This document shows positions 1 through 7,179 of a stretch of DNA of 20,274 nt, in pieces. Position 1 is the stretch's first letter. Every line of letters starts with the position of its first letter. The notes beneath the pieces are model-generated. The model saw nothing but the letters and a program-made list of their open reading frames with translations. It was not told the DNA's origin and did not search any database. The position numbers and the translations under genes were made by a program. Location of the stretch: NCBI GenBank assembly GCA_900893395.1, contig CAAHFI011375475.1:1-20274 (forward strand). Direction: 5' to 3'. Source of the DNA: Euglena gracilis (Eukaryota; Euglenozoa; Euglenophyceae; Euglenales; Euglenaceae).

Positions 1-99
1 AATACACCTGAACCCGTTCGATTCAGAAGTTAAGCCTGGTCAGGCCCAGTTAGTACTGAGGTGGGCGACCACTTGGGAAACACTGGGTGCTGTACGCTT
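1..99 (+). rRNA. 5S rRNA, unit 1 (partial, 5' end outside window)
   Basis: The first 21 nt of the gene are missing because the window starts inside it. It carries a one-base loss in the GATTTCAG stretch and an extra A in GGGAACAC compared with the consensus. The 3' strand of helix I and the T-run terminator are intact. Spacer A follows for 203 bp. Confidence 0.93.
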
Positions 100-302
100 T
101 TTTGCTGCGTTTTCTCCCCCCCCCGGCCGAAAAAAAAACCCTCCGTGCGCAAGATTTTAGACTGTGTCCGTCGTGGGTTATAAAGTCCGTTCCACCCTTT
201 TTTCGTGAACGTGGCCGTGTGGCCATCACCGTCGCACCGCCCGCCCACACTCGGTGAAATGCCCGGTGATGCTCCTCGTCCACCCCGGTCCTTCAACTGC
301 GT

Positions 303-403
303 ACACTTTCTGAGTGTCTATTTTTTTTCGGTATATACTCGTTCACCCATGTGGACAAGGAAGCCCAAGTGACTTCCAATTTTGGAGGCGGCAAACGCCA
401 TCC
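303..403 (+). ncRNA. SL RNA (spliced leader), unit 1
   Basis: The exon and GT donor are intact. Three single-base differences from the consensus lie in the intron part: one C fewer before the central hairpin, one T fewer in the Sm-type site (ATTTTGG) and an extra A in the tetraloop (GCAAA). The tetraloop change also occurs in unit 30. Confidence 0.92.
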
Positions 404-591
404 TTCAAATGAAGTTAAAAAAATTGAAGCCTTGAAGCCAAACCGCTCTCAGCCCCCCCCTCCCCCTGTGCCGCTCTCACCCTGGGGCACCTCGAAGAAC
501 GGACTGAAACCCCAGCTTCAACACCGAAATTTTCTTTTTTCCCTTCTCCACTGCGCGCGCCCCCTTTATGCACGGAAGATGCTAGGCTGTT

Positions 592-711
592 GCGTACGGC
601 CATACTACCGGAATACACCTGAACCCGTTCGATTTCAGAAGTTAAGCCTGGTCAGGCCCAGTTAGTACTGAGGTGGGCGACCAACTTGGGAACACTGGGT
701 GCTGTACGCTT
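592..711 (+). rRNA. 5S rRNA, unit 2
   Basis: Length is 120 nt, but it has one G fewer in ACCGGGAAT and one A more in GCGACCACTT, within the C-box part of the internal promoter. Both ends of helix I are intact and T6 follows. Spacer A has the CTAT and CCGGCCG variants. Confidence 0.95.
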
Positions 712-911
712 TTTTGCTGCGTTTTCTATCCCCCCCCCGGCCGAAAAAAAAAACCCTCCGTGCGCAAGATTTTCAGACTGTGTCCGTCGTGGTTATAAAG
801 TCCGTTCCACCCTTTTTTCGTGAACGTGGCCCGTGTGCCATCACCGTCGCACCGCCCGCCACCTCGGTGAATGCCCGGTGATGCTCCTCGTCCCCCGTCC
901 TTCAACTGCGT

Positions 912-1010
912 ACACTTTCTGAGTGTCTATTTTTTTTCGGTATATACTCGTTCCACCCATGTGGACAAGGAAGCCAAGTGACTTCCAATTTTTGGAGGGC
1001 AACGCCATCC
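912..1010 (+). ncRNA. SL RNA, unit 2
   Basis: At 99 nt this is the shortest SL copy here. It lacks one C in AAGCCCAAG and two bases in the 3' hairpin, which weakens the GGCG-GCAA-CGCC stem. Exon, donor and Sm-type site match the consensus. Confidence 0.92.
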
Positions 1011-1204
1011 TTCAAATGAAGTTAAAAAAAATTGAAGCCTTGAAGCCAAACCGCTCTCAGCCCCCCCCCCCCCTGTGCCGCTCTCACCCTGGGCACCCTC
1101 GAAGAACGGACTGAAAACCCCCAGCTTCAAACACCGAAAATTTTCTTTTTTCCCTTCTCCACTCACGGCGCGCCCCCTTTATGCACGGAAGATGCAGGCG
1201 TGTT

Positions 1205-1324
1205 GCGTACGGCCATACTACCGGGAACACCTGAACCCGTTCGATTTCAGAAGTTAAGCCTGGTCAGGCCCAGTTAGTACTGAGGTGGGCGACCACTTGG
1301 GAAACACTGGGTGCTGTAGCGCTT
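1205..1324 (+). rRNA. 5S rRNA, unit 3
   Basis: The gene is 120 nt long only because changes cancel: two bases fewer in GGGAATACACC, one extra A in GGGAACAC and one extra G in CTGTACGC, which disturbs the 3' strand of helix I. The terminal T run is five rather than six. Confidence 0.93.
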
Positions 1325-1529
1325 TTTGCTGCGTTTTCTATCCCCCCCCCCCGGCCGAAAAAAAAACCCTCCGTGCGCAAGATTTTCAGACTGTGTCCGT
1401 CGTGGGTTATAAAGTCCGTTCCACCCTTTTTTTTCGTGAACGTGGCCGTGTGCCATCACCGTCGCACCGCCCGCCCACCTCGGTGAATGCCCGGTGATGC
1501 TCCTCGTCCCCCCGGTCCTTCAACTGCGT

Positions 1530-1631
1530 ACACTTTCTGAGTGTCTATTTTTTTTCGGTATATACTCGTTCCACCCATGTGGACAAGGAAGCCCAAGTGA
1601 CTTCCAATTTTTGGAGGCGGCAACGCCATCC
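1530..1631 (+). ncRNA. SL RNA, unit 3
   Basis: This copy is identical to the 102-nt consensus, with T8 before the CG at the exon end. The downstream spacer begins its C tract as CTCTCGCC instead of CTCTCAGCC. Confidence 0.96.
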
Positions 1632-1827
1632 TTCAAATGAAGTTAAAAAAAATTGAAGCCTTGAAGCCAAACCGCTCTCGCCCCCCCCCCCCCCTGTGCC
1701 GCTCTCACCCTGGGCACCCTCGAAGAACGGACTGAAAACCCCCAGCTTCAAACAACACGAAAATTTTCTTTTTTCCCTTCTCCACTCACGGCGCGCCCCT
1801 TTATGCACGGAAGATGCATAGGCTGTT

Positions 1828-1947
1828 GCGTACGGCCATACTACCGGGAAATACACCTGAACCCGTTCGATTTCAGAAGTTAAGCCTGGTCAGGCCCAGT
1901 TAGTACTGAGGGGGCGACCACTTGGGAACACTGGGTGCTGTACGCTT
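1828..1947 (+). rRNA. 5S rRNA, unit 4
   Basis: An extra A in GGGAATAC and a missing T in GAGGTGGGC (C-box region) offset each other, giving 120 nt. Helix I and terminator are intact. Spacer A carries the CCGGCCG variant and an extra G in the GTGTGCC motif. Confidence 0.95.
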
Positions 1948-2149
1948 TTTTGCTGCGTTTCTCCCCCCCCCCGGCCGAAAAAAAAACCCTCCGTGCGCAA
2001 GATTTTTCAGACTGTGTCCGTCGTGGGTTATAAAGTCCGTTCCACCCTTTTTTCGTGAACGTGGCCGTGTGGCCATCACCGTCGCACCGCCCGCCCACCT
2101 CGGTGAATGCCCGGTGATGCTCCTCGTCCACCCGGTCCTTCAACTGCGT

Positions 2150-2250
2150 ACACTTTCTGAGTGTCTATTTTTTTCGGTATATACTCGTTCCACCCATGTG
2201 GACAAGGAAGCCCAAGTGACTTCCAATTTTTGGAGGCGGCAACGCCATCC
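2150..2250 (+). ncRNA. SL RNA, unit 4
   Basis: The only difference from the consensus is T7 instead of T8 near the exon 3' end, shortening the exon to 27 nt. The A tract downstream is altered: GAAGTT is missing before the A run. Confidence 0.95.
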
Positions 2251-2443
2251 TTCAAAATGAAAAAAAAAATTGAAGCCTTGAAGCCAAACCGCTCTCAGCC
2301 CCCCCCCCCCCTGTGCCGCTCTCACCCTGGGGCACCCTCGAAGAACGGACTGAAAACCCCCAGCTTCAAACACCGAAAATTTTCTTTTTTTCCTTCTCCA
2401 CTCACCGCGCCCCCTTTATGCACGGAAGATGCAATAGGCTGTT

Positions 2444-2563
2444 GCGTACGGCCATACTACCGGGAATACACCTGAACCCGTTCGATTTCAGAAGTTAAGC
2501 CTGGTCAGGCCCAGTTAGTACTGAGGTGGGCGACCACTTGGGAACACTGGGTGCTGTACGCTT
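2444..2563 (+). rRNA. 5S rRNA, unit 5
   Basis: This is the first copy in the window that matches the 120-nt consensus exactly. It is followed by T6 and by a spacer A with both the CTAT and CCGGCCG variants and the shortened CGTGGCC motif. Confidence 0.97.
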
Positions 2564-2768
2564 TTTTGCTGCGTTTTTCTATCCCCCCCCCGGCCGAAAA
2601 AAAAAACCCTCCGTGCGCAAGATTTTCAGACTGTGTCCGTCGTGGGTTATAAAGTCCGTTCCACCCTTTTTTTCGTGAACGTGGCCGTGGCCATCACCGT
2701 CGCACCGCCCGCCCACCTCGGTGAATGCCCGGTGATGCTCCTCGTCCACCCCGGTCCTTCAACTGCGT

Positions 2769-2869
2769 ACACTTTCTGAGTGTCTATTTTTTTTCGGTAT
2801 ATACTCGTTCCACCATGTGGACAAGGAAGCCCAAGTGACTTCCAATTTTTGGAGGCGGCAACGCCATCC
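2769..2869 (+). ncRNA. SL RNA, unit 5
   Basis: One C fewer in the loop of the central TCCAC/GTGGA hairpin gives 101 nt. All other elements are as in the consensus. Confidence 0.95.
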
Positions 2870-3063
2870 TTCAAATGAAGTTAAAAAAATTGAAGCCTTG
2901 AAGCCAAACCGCTCTCAGCCCCCCCCCCCCCCTGTGCCGCTCTCACCCTGGGGCACCCTCGAAGAACGGACTGAAACCCCAGCTTCAAACACCGAAAATT
3001 TTCTTTTTTTCCCTTCTCCACTCACAGCGCGCCCCTTTATGCACGGAAGATGCATAGGCTGTT

Positions 3064-3182
3064 GCGTACGGCCATACTACCGGGAATACACCTGAACCGT
3101 TCGATTTCAGAAGTTAAGCCTGGTCAGGCCCAGTTAGTACTGAGGTGGGCGACCACTTGGGAACACTGGGTGCTGTACGCTT
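3064..3182 (+). rRNA. 5S rRNA, unit 6
   Basis: One C is missing from GAACCCGTT (119 nt); unit 33 has the same change. Promoter boxes, helix I and T6 are intact. This is the last unit of the left-hand run with CCGGCCG in spacer A. Confidence 0.96.
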
Positions 3183-3385
3183 TTTTGCTGCGTTTTTCTC
3201 CCCCCCCCCCCGGCCGAAAAAAAAACCCTCCGTGCGCAAGATTTTCAGACTGTCCGTCGTGGGTTATAAAGTCCGTTCCACCCTTTTTTCGTGAACGTGG
3301 CCGTGTGCCATCACCGTCGCGCCCGCCGCCCACCTCGGTGAATGCCCGGTGATGCTCCTCGTCCACCCCGGTCCTTCAACTGCGT

Positions 3386-3487
3386 ACACTTTCTGAGTGT
3401 CTATTTTTTTTTCGGTATATACTCGTTCCACCCATGTGGACAAGGAAGCCCAAGTGACTTCCAATTTTTGGGGCGGCAACGCCATCC
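3386..3487 (+). ncRNA. SL RNA, unit 6
   Basis: The exon has T9 instead of T8, and GGAGGCGG reads as GGGGCGG, removing the A that precedes the terminal hairpin. These cancel to give 102 nt. Confidence 0.94.
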
Positions 3488-3680
3488 TTCAAATGAAGTT
3501 AAAAAAAAATTGAAGCCTTGAAGCCAAACCGCTCTCAGCCCCCCCCCCCCCCGTGCCGCTCTCACCTGGGCACCCTCGAAGAACGGACTGAAACCCCCAG
3601 CTTCAAACACCGAAAATTTTCTTTTTTCCCTTCTCCACTCACGCGCGCCCCCTTTATGCACGGAAGATGCATAGGCTGTT

Positions 3681-3799
3681 GCGTACGGCCATACTACCGG
3701 AATACACCTGAACCCGTTCGATTTCAGAAGTTAAGCCTGGTCAGGCCCAGTTAGTACTGAGGTGGGCGACCACTTGGGAACACTGGGTGCTGTACGCTT
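3681..3799 (+). rRNA. 5S rRNA, unit 7
   Basis: One G fewer in ACCGGGAAT (119 nt), as in units 2 and 32. From this unit up to unit 18 spacer A lacks the G of CCGGCCG. Confidence 0.96.
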
Positions 3800-4000
3800 T
3801 TTTGCTGCGTTTTTCTCCCCCCCCCGGCCAAAAAAAAAACCCTCCGTGCGCAAGATTTTCAGACTGTGTCCGTCGTGGGTTATAAAGTCCGTTCCACCCT
3901 TTTTTCGTGAACGTGGCCGTGTGCCATCACCGTCGCACCGCCCGCCCACCTCGGTGAATGCCCGGTGATGCTCCTCGTCCACCCGGTCCTTCAACTGCGT

Positions 4001-4101
4001 ACACTTTCTGAGTGTCTATTTTTTTCGGTATATACTCGTTCCACCCATGTGGACAAGGAAGCCCAAGTGACTTCCAATTTTTGGAGGCGGCAACGCCATC
4101 C
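4001..4101 (+). ncRNA. SL RNA, unit 7
   Basis: The exon T run is T7; the rest equals the consensus. The C tract downstream is interrupted by one T near its 3' end, as after unit 1. Confidence 0.95.
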
Positions 4102-4296
4102 TTCAAATGAAGTTAAAAAAAATTGAAGCCTTGAAGCCAAACCGCTCTCAGCCCCCCCCCCCTCCCTGTGCCGCTCTCACCCTGGGCACCCTCGAAGAAC
4201 GGACTGAAACCCCAGCTTCAAACACCGAAAATTTTCTTTTTTTCCCTTCTCCACTCACGCGCGCCCCCTTTATGCACGGAAGATGCGTAGGCTGTT

Positions 4297-4416
4297 GCGT
4301 ACGGCCATACTACCGGGAATACACCTGAACCCGTTCGATTTCAGAAGTTAAGCCTGGTCAGGCCCAGTTAGTACTGAGGTGGGCGACCACTTGGGAACAC
4401 TGGGTGCTGTACGCTT
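4297..4416 (+). rRNA. 5S rRNA, unit 8
   Basis: Consensus sequence. It opens the run of sixteen units whose 5S and SL genes show no change at all. It carries G at -10 (4287), a marker otherwise found mainly in units 16-21. Confidence 0.98.
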
Positions 4417-4615
4417 TTTTGCTGCGTTTTCTCCCCCCCCCGGCCAAAAAAAAACCCTCCGTGCGCAAGATTTTCAGACTGTGTCCGTCGTGGGTTATAA
4501 AGTCCGTTCCACCCTTTTTTCGTGAACGTGGCCGTGTGCCATCACCGTCGCACCGCCCGCCCACTCGGTGAATGCCCGGTGATGCTCCTCGTCCACCCCG
4601 GTCCTTCAACTGCGT

Positions 4616-4717
4616 ACACTTTCTGAGTGTCTATTTTTTTTCGGTATATACTCGTTCCACCCATGTGGACAAGGAAGCCCAAGTGACTTCCAATTTTTGG
4701 AGGCGGCAACGCCATCC
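4616..4717 (+). ncRNA. SL RNA, unit 8
   Basis: Consensus sequence, 199 bp after the 5S gene and 193 bp before the next one. Confidence 0.97.
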
Positions 4718-4959
4718 TTCAAATGAAGTTAAAAAAAATTGAAGCCTTGAAGCCAAACCGCTCTCAGCCCCCCCCCCCCCTGTGCCGCTCTCACCCTGGG
4801 CACCCTCGAAGAACGGACTGAAAACCCCCAGCTTCAAACACCGAAAATTTTCTTTTTTTCCCTTCTCCACTCACGCGCCCCCTTTATGCACGGAAGATGC
4901 ATAGGCTGTTGCGTACGGCCATACTACCGGGAATACACCTGAACCCGTTCGATTTCAGA

Positions 4960-4974
4960 AGTTAAGCCTGGTCA
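4960..4974 (+). promoter_or_regulatory. 5S internal promoter, box A (reference unit)
   Basis: AGTTAAGCCTGGTCA at gene positions 50-64 lines up with box A of the TFIIIA-type internal control region. The intermediate element would lie near 4977-4982. Placement is by alignment with the Xenopus 5S scheme; function in Euglena is inferred. The same block lies at the same offset in all units with a full gene. Confidence 0.75.
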
Positions 4975-4989
4975 GGCCCAGTTAGTACT

Positions 4990-5007
4990 GAGGTGGGCGA
5001 CCACTTG
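4990..5007 (+). promoter_or_regulatory. 5S internal promoter, box C (reference unit)
   Basis: GAGGTGGGCGACCACTTG at gene positions 80-97 corresponds to box C, the main TFIIIA contact in other eukaryotes. It is changed by one base in units 2 and 4 and by one base at its middle in unit 33. Confidence 0.75.
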
Positions 5008-5028
5008 GGAACACTGGGTGCTGTACGC

Positions 5029-5034
5029 TTTTTT
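5029..5034 (+). terminator. RNA polymerase III T-run terminator of 5S (reference unit)
   Basis: Six T follow the last helix I base pair. The run is T6 in nearly all units and T5 in units 3, 24 and 30. It is immediately followed by GCTGCG and then a second T run, which could act as a backup. Confidence 0.85.
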
Positions 5035-5047
5035 GCTGCGTTTTTCT

Positions 5048-5069
5048 CCCCCCCCGGCCAAAAAAAAAA
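5048..5069 (+). repeat. C-tract/GGCC/A-tract homopolymer block (reference unit)
   Basis: C8, GGCC and A10 lie side by side in spacer A. Both runs vary in length between units. Two markers sit at its edges: an optional AT before the C run (CTAT form) and an optional G before the A run (CCGGCCG form). In units 29 and 30 the block is rearranged to a GCCC-A form. Confidence 0.9.
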
Positions 5070-5109
5070 CCCTCCGTGCGCAAGATTTTCAGACTGTGTC
5101 CGTCGTGGG

Positions 5110-5117
5110 TTATAAAG
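5110..5117 (+). promoter_or_regulatory. Conserved TATAAA-like block in spacer A (reference unit)
   Basis: TTATAAAG is kept without change in every unit, including the error-rich ends. It lies about 120 bp upstream of the SL start and about 80 bp downstream of the 5S end, too far for a classical TATA box of either gene. Its role is unknown. It may instead be part of a stretch that resembles the SL exon-intron junction (see findings). Confidence 0.35.
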
Positions 5118-5181
5118 TCCGTTCCACCCTTTTTTCGTGAACGTGGCCGTGTGCCATCACCGTCGCACCGCCCGCCCACCT

Positions 5182-5231
5182 CGGTGAATGCCCGGTGATG
5201 CTCCTCGTCCACCCCGGTCCTTCAACTGCGT
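5182..5231 (+). promoter_or_regulatory. Candidate SL RNA promoter region (reference unit)
   Basis: The 50 bp before the SL start hold two similar motifs, CGGTGAATGCC (from -50) and CGGTGATGC (from -39), then GGTCCTTCAACTGCGT next to the start. SL RNA genes of trypanosomatids use an upstream bipartite element at roughly -60 and -30, so spacing is compatible. No Euglena promoter consensus is known to me, and conservation within a homogenised array is weak evidence. Confidence 0.4.
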
Positions 5232-5259
5232 ACACTTTCTGAGTGTCTATTTTTTTTCG

Positions 5260-5261
5260 GT
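5260..5261 (+). other. Trans-splice donor GT of SL RNA (reference unit)
   Basis: The exon end TTTTTTTTCG is followed by GTATATAC. The GT dinucleotide and the next eight bases are the same in all 33 copies. The boundary follows from the known leader found on Euglena mRNAs. Confidence 0.9.
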
Positions 5262-5307
5262 ATATACTCGTTCCACCCATGTGGACAAGGAAGCCCAAGT
5301 GACTTCC

Positions 5308-5316
5308 AATTTTTGG
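5308..5316 (+). other. Sm-type protein binding site in SL RNA (reference unit)
   Basis: AATTTTTGG fits the Sm consensus (A, U-rich run, G) and lies between two hairpins, the usual position in spliceosomal and SL RNAs. Alternatively the flanking CTTCC and GGAGG could pair and present the U run as a loop. Only unit 1 shows a shortened U run. Confidence 0.75.
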
Positions 5317-5333
5317 AGGCGGCAACGCCATCC

Positions 5334-5369
5334 TTCAAATGAAGTTAAAAAAATTGAAGCCTTGAAGCC
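5334..5369 (+). promoter_or_regulatory. Conserved block just 3' of SL RNA: hairpin, A tract, tandem TTGAAGCC (reference unit)
   Basis: Directly after the SL gene come CTTC-AAAT-GAAG (small inverted repeat), an A7-8 tract and two adjacent copies of TTGAAGCC (5354-5369). It is a plausible place for 3'-end formation, since no T run follows the SL RNA itself. The A tract varies by a base or two between units; both TTGAAGCC copies are kept in nearly all. The function is inferred. Confidence 0.35.
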
Positions 5370-5382
5370 AAACCGCTCTCAG

Positions 5383-5395
5383 CCCCCCCCCCCCC
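5383..5395 (+). repeat. Long C tract in spacer B (reference unit)
   Basis: C13 here, about 10 to 16 elsewhere, in some units interrupted by a single T (after SL 1, 7, 27, 28, 30 and 32). The lead-in is CTCTCAGCC in most units and CTCTCACC after SL 12-14, 24, 27, 28 and 30. Length differences cannot be trusted without read data. Confidence 0.9.
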
Positions 5396-5461
5396 TGTGC
5401 CGCTCTCACCCTGGGCACCCTCGAAGAACGGACTGAAACCCCCAGCTTCAAACACCGAAAA

Positions 5462-5473
5462 TTTTCTTTTTTT
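5462..5473 (+). terminator. T tract in spacer B, possible SL RNA transcription terminator (reference unit)
   Basis: TTTTCT7 lies 129 bp downstream of the SL 3' end. It is the only strong T run between the SL RNA and the next 5S gene. In trypanosomatids T tracts terminate SL RNA transcription, but they lie much closer to the gene, so this is only a candidate. Confidence 0.3.
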
Positions 5474-5525
5474 CCCTTCTCCACTCACGCGCGCCCCTTT
5501 ATGCACGGAAGATGCATAGGCTGTT

Positions 5526-5645
5526 GCGTACGGCCATACTACCGGGAATACACCTGAACCCGTTCGATTTCAGAAGTTAAGCCTGGTCAGGCCCAGTTAG
5601 TACTGAGGTGGGCGACCACTTGGGAACACTGGGTGCTGTACGCTT
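5526..5645 (+). rRNA. 5S rRNA, unit 10
   Basis: Consensus copy with A at -10, T6, and a spacer A without CTAT or CCGGCCG. Confidence 0.98.
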
Positions 5646-5847
5646 TTTTGCTGCGTTTTTCTCCCCCCCCCGGCCAAAAAAAAAACCCTCCGTGCGCAAG
5701 ATTTTCAGACTGTGTCCGTCGTGGGTTATAAAGTCCGTTCCACCCTTTTTTCGTGAACGTGGCCGTGTGCCATCACCGTCGCACCGCCCGCCCACCTCGG
5801 TGAATGCCCGGTGATGCTCCTCGTCCACCCCGGTCCTTCAACTGCGT

Positions 5848-5949
5848 ACACTTTCTGAGTGTCTATTTTTTTTCGGTATATACTCGTTCCACCCATGTGG
5901 ACAAGGAAGCCCAAGTGACTTCCAATTTTTGGAGGCGGCAACGCCATCC
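5848..5949 (+). ncRNA. SL RNA, unit 10
   Basis: Consensus copy. Downstream, the CTCTC lead-in runs straight into the C tract without AG. Confidence 0.97.
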
Positions 5950-6141
5950 TTCAAATGAAGTTAAAAAAAATTGAAGCCTTGAAGCCAAACCGCTCTCCCC
6001 CCCCCCCCCCCTGTGCCGCTCTCACCCTGGGCACCCTCGAAGAACGGACTGAAACCCCCAGCTTCAAACACCGAAAATTTTCTTTTTTCCCTTCTCCACT
6101 CACGCGCGCCCCCTTTATGCACGGAAGATGCATAGGCTGTT

Positions 6142-6261
6142 GCGTACGGCCATACTACCGGGAATACACCTGAACCCGTTCGATTTCAGAAGTTAAGCCT
6201 GGTCAGGCCCAGTTAGTACTGAGGTGGGCGACCACTTGGGAACACTGGGTGCTGTACGCTT
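6142..6261 (+). rRNA. 5S rRNA, unit 11
   Basis: Consensus copy. Spacer A has the shortened CGTGGCC motif, shared with units 5, 28, 29, 30 and 33. Confidence 0.98.
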
Positions 6262-6461
6262 TTTTGCTGCGTTTTCTCCCCCCCCCGGCCAAAAAAAAAA
6301 CCCTCCGTGCGCAAGATTTTCAGACTGTGTCCGTCGTGGGTTATAAAGTCCGTTCCACCCTTTTTTCGTGAACGTGGCCGTGGCCATCACCGTCGCACCG
6401 CCCGCCCACCTCGGTGAATGCCCGGTGATGCTCCTCGTCCACCCCGGTCCTTCAACTGCGT

Positions 6462-6563
6462 ACACTTTCTGAGTGTCTATTTTTTTTCGGTATATACTCG
6501 TTCCACCCATGTGGACAAGGAAGCCCAAGTGACTTCCAATTTTTGGAGGCGGCAACGCCATCC
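6462..6563 (+). ncRNA. SL RNA, unit 11
   Basis: Consensus copy. Spacer B is short (190 bp) because the T tract and CCCTTCTCC region near 6700-6715 has lost several bases. Confidence 0.97.
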
Positions 6564-6753
6564 TTCAAATGAAGTTAAAAAAAATTGAAGCCTTGAAGCC
6601 AAACCGCTCTCAGCCCCCCCCCCCCCTGTGCCGCTCTCACCCTGGGGCACCCTCGAAGAACGGACTGAAACCCCCAGCTTCAAACACCGAAAATTTTCTT
6701 TTTTTTCTCCCTCACGCGCGCCCCCTTTATGCACGGAAGATGCATAGGCTGTT

Positions 6754-6873
6754 GCGTACGGCCATACTACCGGGAATACACCTGAACCCGTTCGATTTCA
6801 GAAGTTAAGCCTGGTCAGGCCCAGTTAGTACTGAGGTGGGCGACCACTTGGGAACACTGGGTGCTGTACGCTT
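6754..6873 (+). rRNA. 5S rRNA, unit 12
   Basis: Consensus copy with T6 and 204 bp to the SL gene; the T run in the middle of spacer A is one base longer than usual. Confidence 0.98.
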
Positions 6874-7077
6874 TTTTGCTGCGTTTTTCTCCCCCCCCCC
6901 GGCCAAAAAAAAAACCCTCCGTGCGCAAGATTTTCAGACTGTGTCCGTCGTGGGTTATAAAGTCCGTTCCACCCTTTTTTTCGTGAACGTGGCCGTGTGC
7001 CATCACCGTCGCACCGCCCGCCCACCTCGGTGAATGCCCGGTGATGCTCCTCGTCCACCCCGGTCCTTCAACTGCGT

Positions 7078-7179
7078 ACACTTTCTGAGTGTCTATTTTT
7101 TTTCGGTATATACTCGTTCCACCCATGTGGACAAGGAAGCCCAAGTGACTTCCAATTTTTGGAGGCGGCAACGCCATCC
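7078..7179 (+). ncRNA. SL RNA, unit 12
   Basis: Consensus copy. First of three consecutive units with the CTCTCACC lead-in downstream. Confidence 0.97.

Larger units (their letters stand above)
4911..5030 (+). rRNA. 5S rRNA, unit 9 (reference description)
   Basis: 5S rRNA is the small RNA of the large ribosomal subunit central protuberance. The 120-nt gene begins GCGTACGGCC and ends GCTGTACGCTT. The first nine bases pair with the last nine before TT (one G-U pair) to form helix I, which fixes both ends. The internal segments GAAGTTAAGCC and GGTGGGCGACCAC align with the box A and box C region of eukaryotic 5S genes, and GTTAGTACTGAGG is typical of Euglenozoa. T6 directly follows, as expected for RNA polymerase III. 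The sequence matches my memory of E. gracilis cytoplasmic 5S. The same sequence occurs without change in units 5, 8-27 and 31. The exact mature 3' end (zero to two T) is an assumption. Confidence 0.98.
5232..5333 (+). ncRNA. SL RNA, unit 9 (reference description)
   Basis: SL RNA donates its 5' exon and cap to nuclear pre-mRNAs by trans-splicing, in a spliceosome-bound snRNP. The exon (5232-5259) starts ACACTTTCTGAGTGTCTA and ends with T8 and CG; ACACT and AGTGT at its 5' end can form a 5-bp hairpin. A GT donor follows at 5260. The intron part has a TCCAC-CCAT-GTGGA hairpin (5272-5285), an Sm-type site AATTTTTGG (5308-5316) and a GGCG-GCAA-CGCC hairpin with a GNRA tetraloop (5318-5329), extended by GGA/TCC. 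The start is taken from the known Euglena leader; the literature gives a 26-nt leader, so the first two bases or the T-run length may be counted differently. The 3' end is set at the closing stem, giving 102 nt against about 100 reported. Confidence 0.96.

Noticed and set aside
351-665. Proline-rich + strand open frames across spacer B
   Set aside because: The proline runs are translations of the C tract. The frames run from the SL intron into the next 5S gene and are not conserved in length.
5031-5231. A third small RNA gene (U snRNA or tRNA) hidden in spacer A or B
   Set aside because: I found no tRNA cloverleaf, no second Sm-type site with flanking stems and no U1, U2, U4, U5 or U6 core motif in either spacer. 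The TATAAA-like block alone is not enough.
5236-5246. The ACACT/AGTGT hairpin as a site-specific recombination or attachment site
   Set aside because: It is part of the SL exon and is kept for RNA function; no integrase gene or junction is present.
5110-5331. A 73-codon open frame on the minus strand, recurring in many units (for example 5726-5947 and 7574-7795)
   Set aside because: It lies antisense to the SL RNA gene and spacer A. It recurs only because the DNA repeats, changes frame wherever a homopolymer differs, and resembles no protein family I know.
5232-5333. Nematode, dinoflagellate or trypanosome origin, since 5S-SL linkage occurs elsewhere
   Set aside because: The leader does not match the nematode SL1 (GGTTTAATTACCC start), the dinoflagellate leader (CCGTAGCCATTTTGGC core) or the trypanosome leader (AACTAACGCTATTATT start).
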